Shown piece by piece: positions 35,601 through 35,687 of a stretch of DNA of 35,687 bases. The DNA comes from Zoogloeaceae bacterium (lineage in GTDB: Bacteria; Pseudomonadota; Gammaproteobacteria; Burkholderiales; Rhodocyclaceae), in the NCBI GenBank assembly GCA_031288305.1, contig JAITRP010000117.1, positions 1 to 35,687 on the forward strand, given 5' to 3'. A program made the position numbers and the translations under genes. The notes beneath the pieces are model-generated. The model was not told the origin of the DNA and ran no database searches. It was given only the letters and a program-made list of their open reading frames with translations. Each line of letters starts with the position of its first letter. Position 1 is the first letter of the stretch.

Positions 35601-35687
35601 ATGCGGGCGATTTTGACGCTTTTGTCCTGGGCTTGGACGACTTCCACGGTAACGCCGTGAAGTTTCAGGCTGACGCGGGTTTCGGGG
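35435..35687 (-). CDS. C-terminal fragment of a gene entering from the right, possibly a HlyC/CorC-type transporter domain
   Basis: ...PETRVSLKLHGVTVEVVQAQDKSVKIARIHRP then repeat-encoded EDGRQKTGRSLRSPCGLYSVV...; open to the window edge. Confidence 0.4.
   Translation of the reverse strand, partial: PETRVSLKLHGVTVEVVQAQDKSVKIARIHRPEDGRQKTGRSLRSPCGLYSVVRGRVFIMLCSAGSHRLQTTKAQSAALPSVL

Overview
This is a GC-rich proteobacterial window, probably betaproteobacterial from gene content and order. Most of it is well-packed housekeeping sequence: hemB, engB, a cytochrome c4, sppA, a gph-like HAD phosphatase, pilB-pilC-pilD, galE, a DUF4124 protein, ntrB-ntrC-birA-coaX, a glycosyltransferase, a phosphoethanolamine transferase, initiator tRNA-Met(CAT), ccmAB, a lipoprotein cytochrome c', a PHP phosphoesterase, a Sua5/YrdC protein, an M50 protease, trpS, then on the minus strand tolB-pal-cpoB-queE-pilZ-queC and EIIA(Man)-HPr-EI. 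The left edge (1-1520) is an eroded accessory patch with a truncated IS5-type transposase and a DUF4288-like gene that looks frameshifted. A second IS5 relic lies at about 22.99-23.28 kb. The most interesting signal is between the genes: at least three distinct families of palindromic repeats. Family 1 is a modular mosaic bounded by A/T-stem hairpins (GACGTCAAAAAGTGAAAACCTACTTTTTGCCGG). It sits at many gene 3' ends, supplies the stop codon of at least two genes (C-terminus ..VKK*), and splits the tolB-pal-cpoB-queE-queC gene series at almost every junction. Family 2 is a 136-169 bp multi-hairpin element (3 copies); for two copies related 'empty sites' exist in this window, which suggests it moves. 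Family 3 is a GGAAGACAGAAGACAGA heptad-like array with a GCTCGCTGCGCTCGC palindrome, and one copy appears to extend a gene's 3' end. No CRISPR array or complete transposase gene was found. All calls come from reading the sequence; no database search was run.
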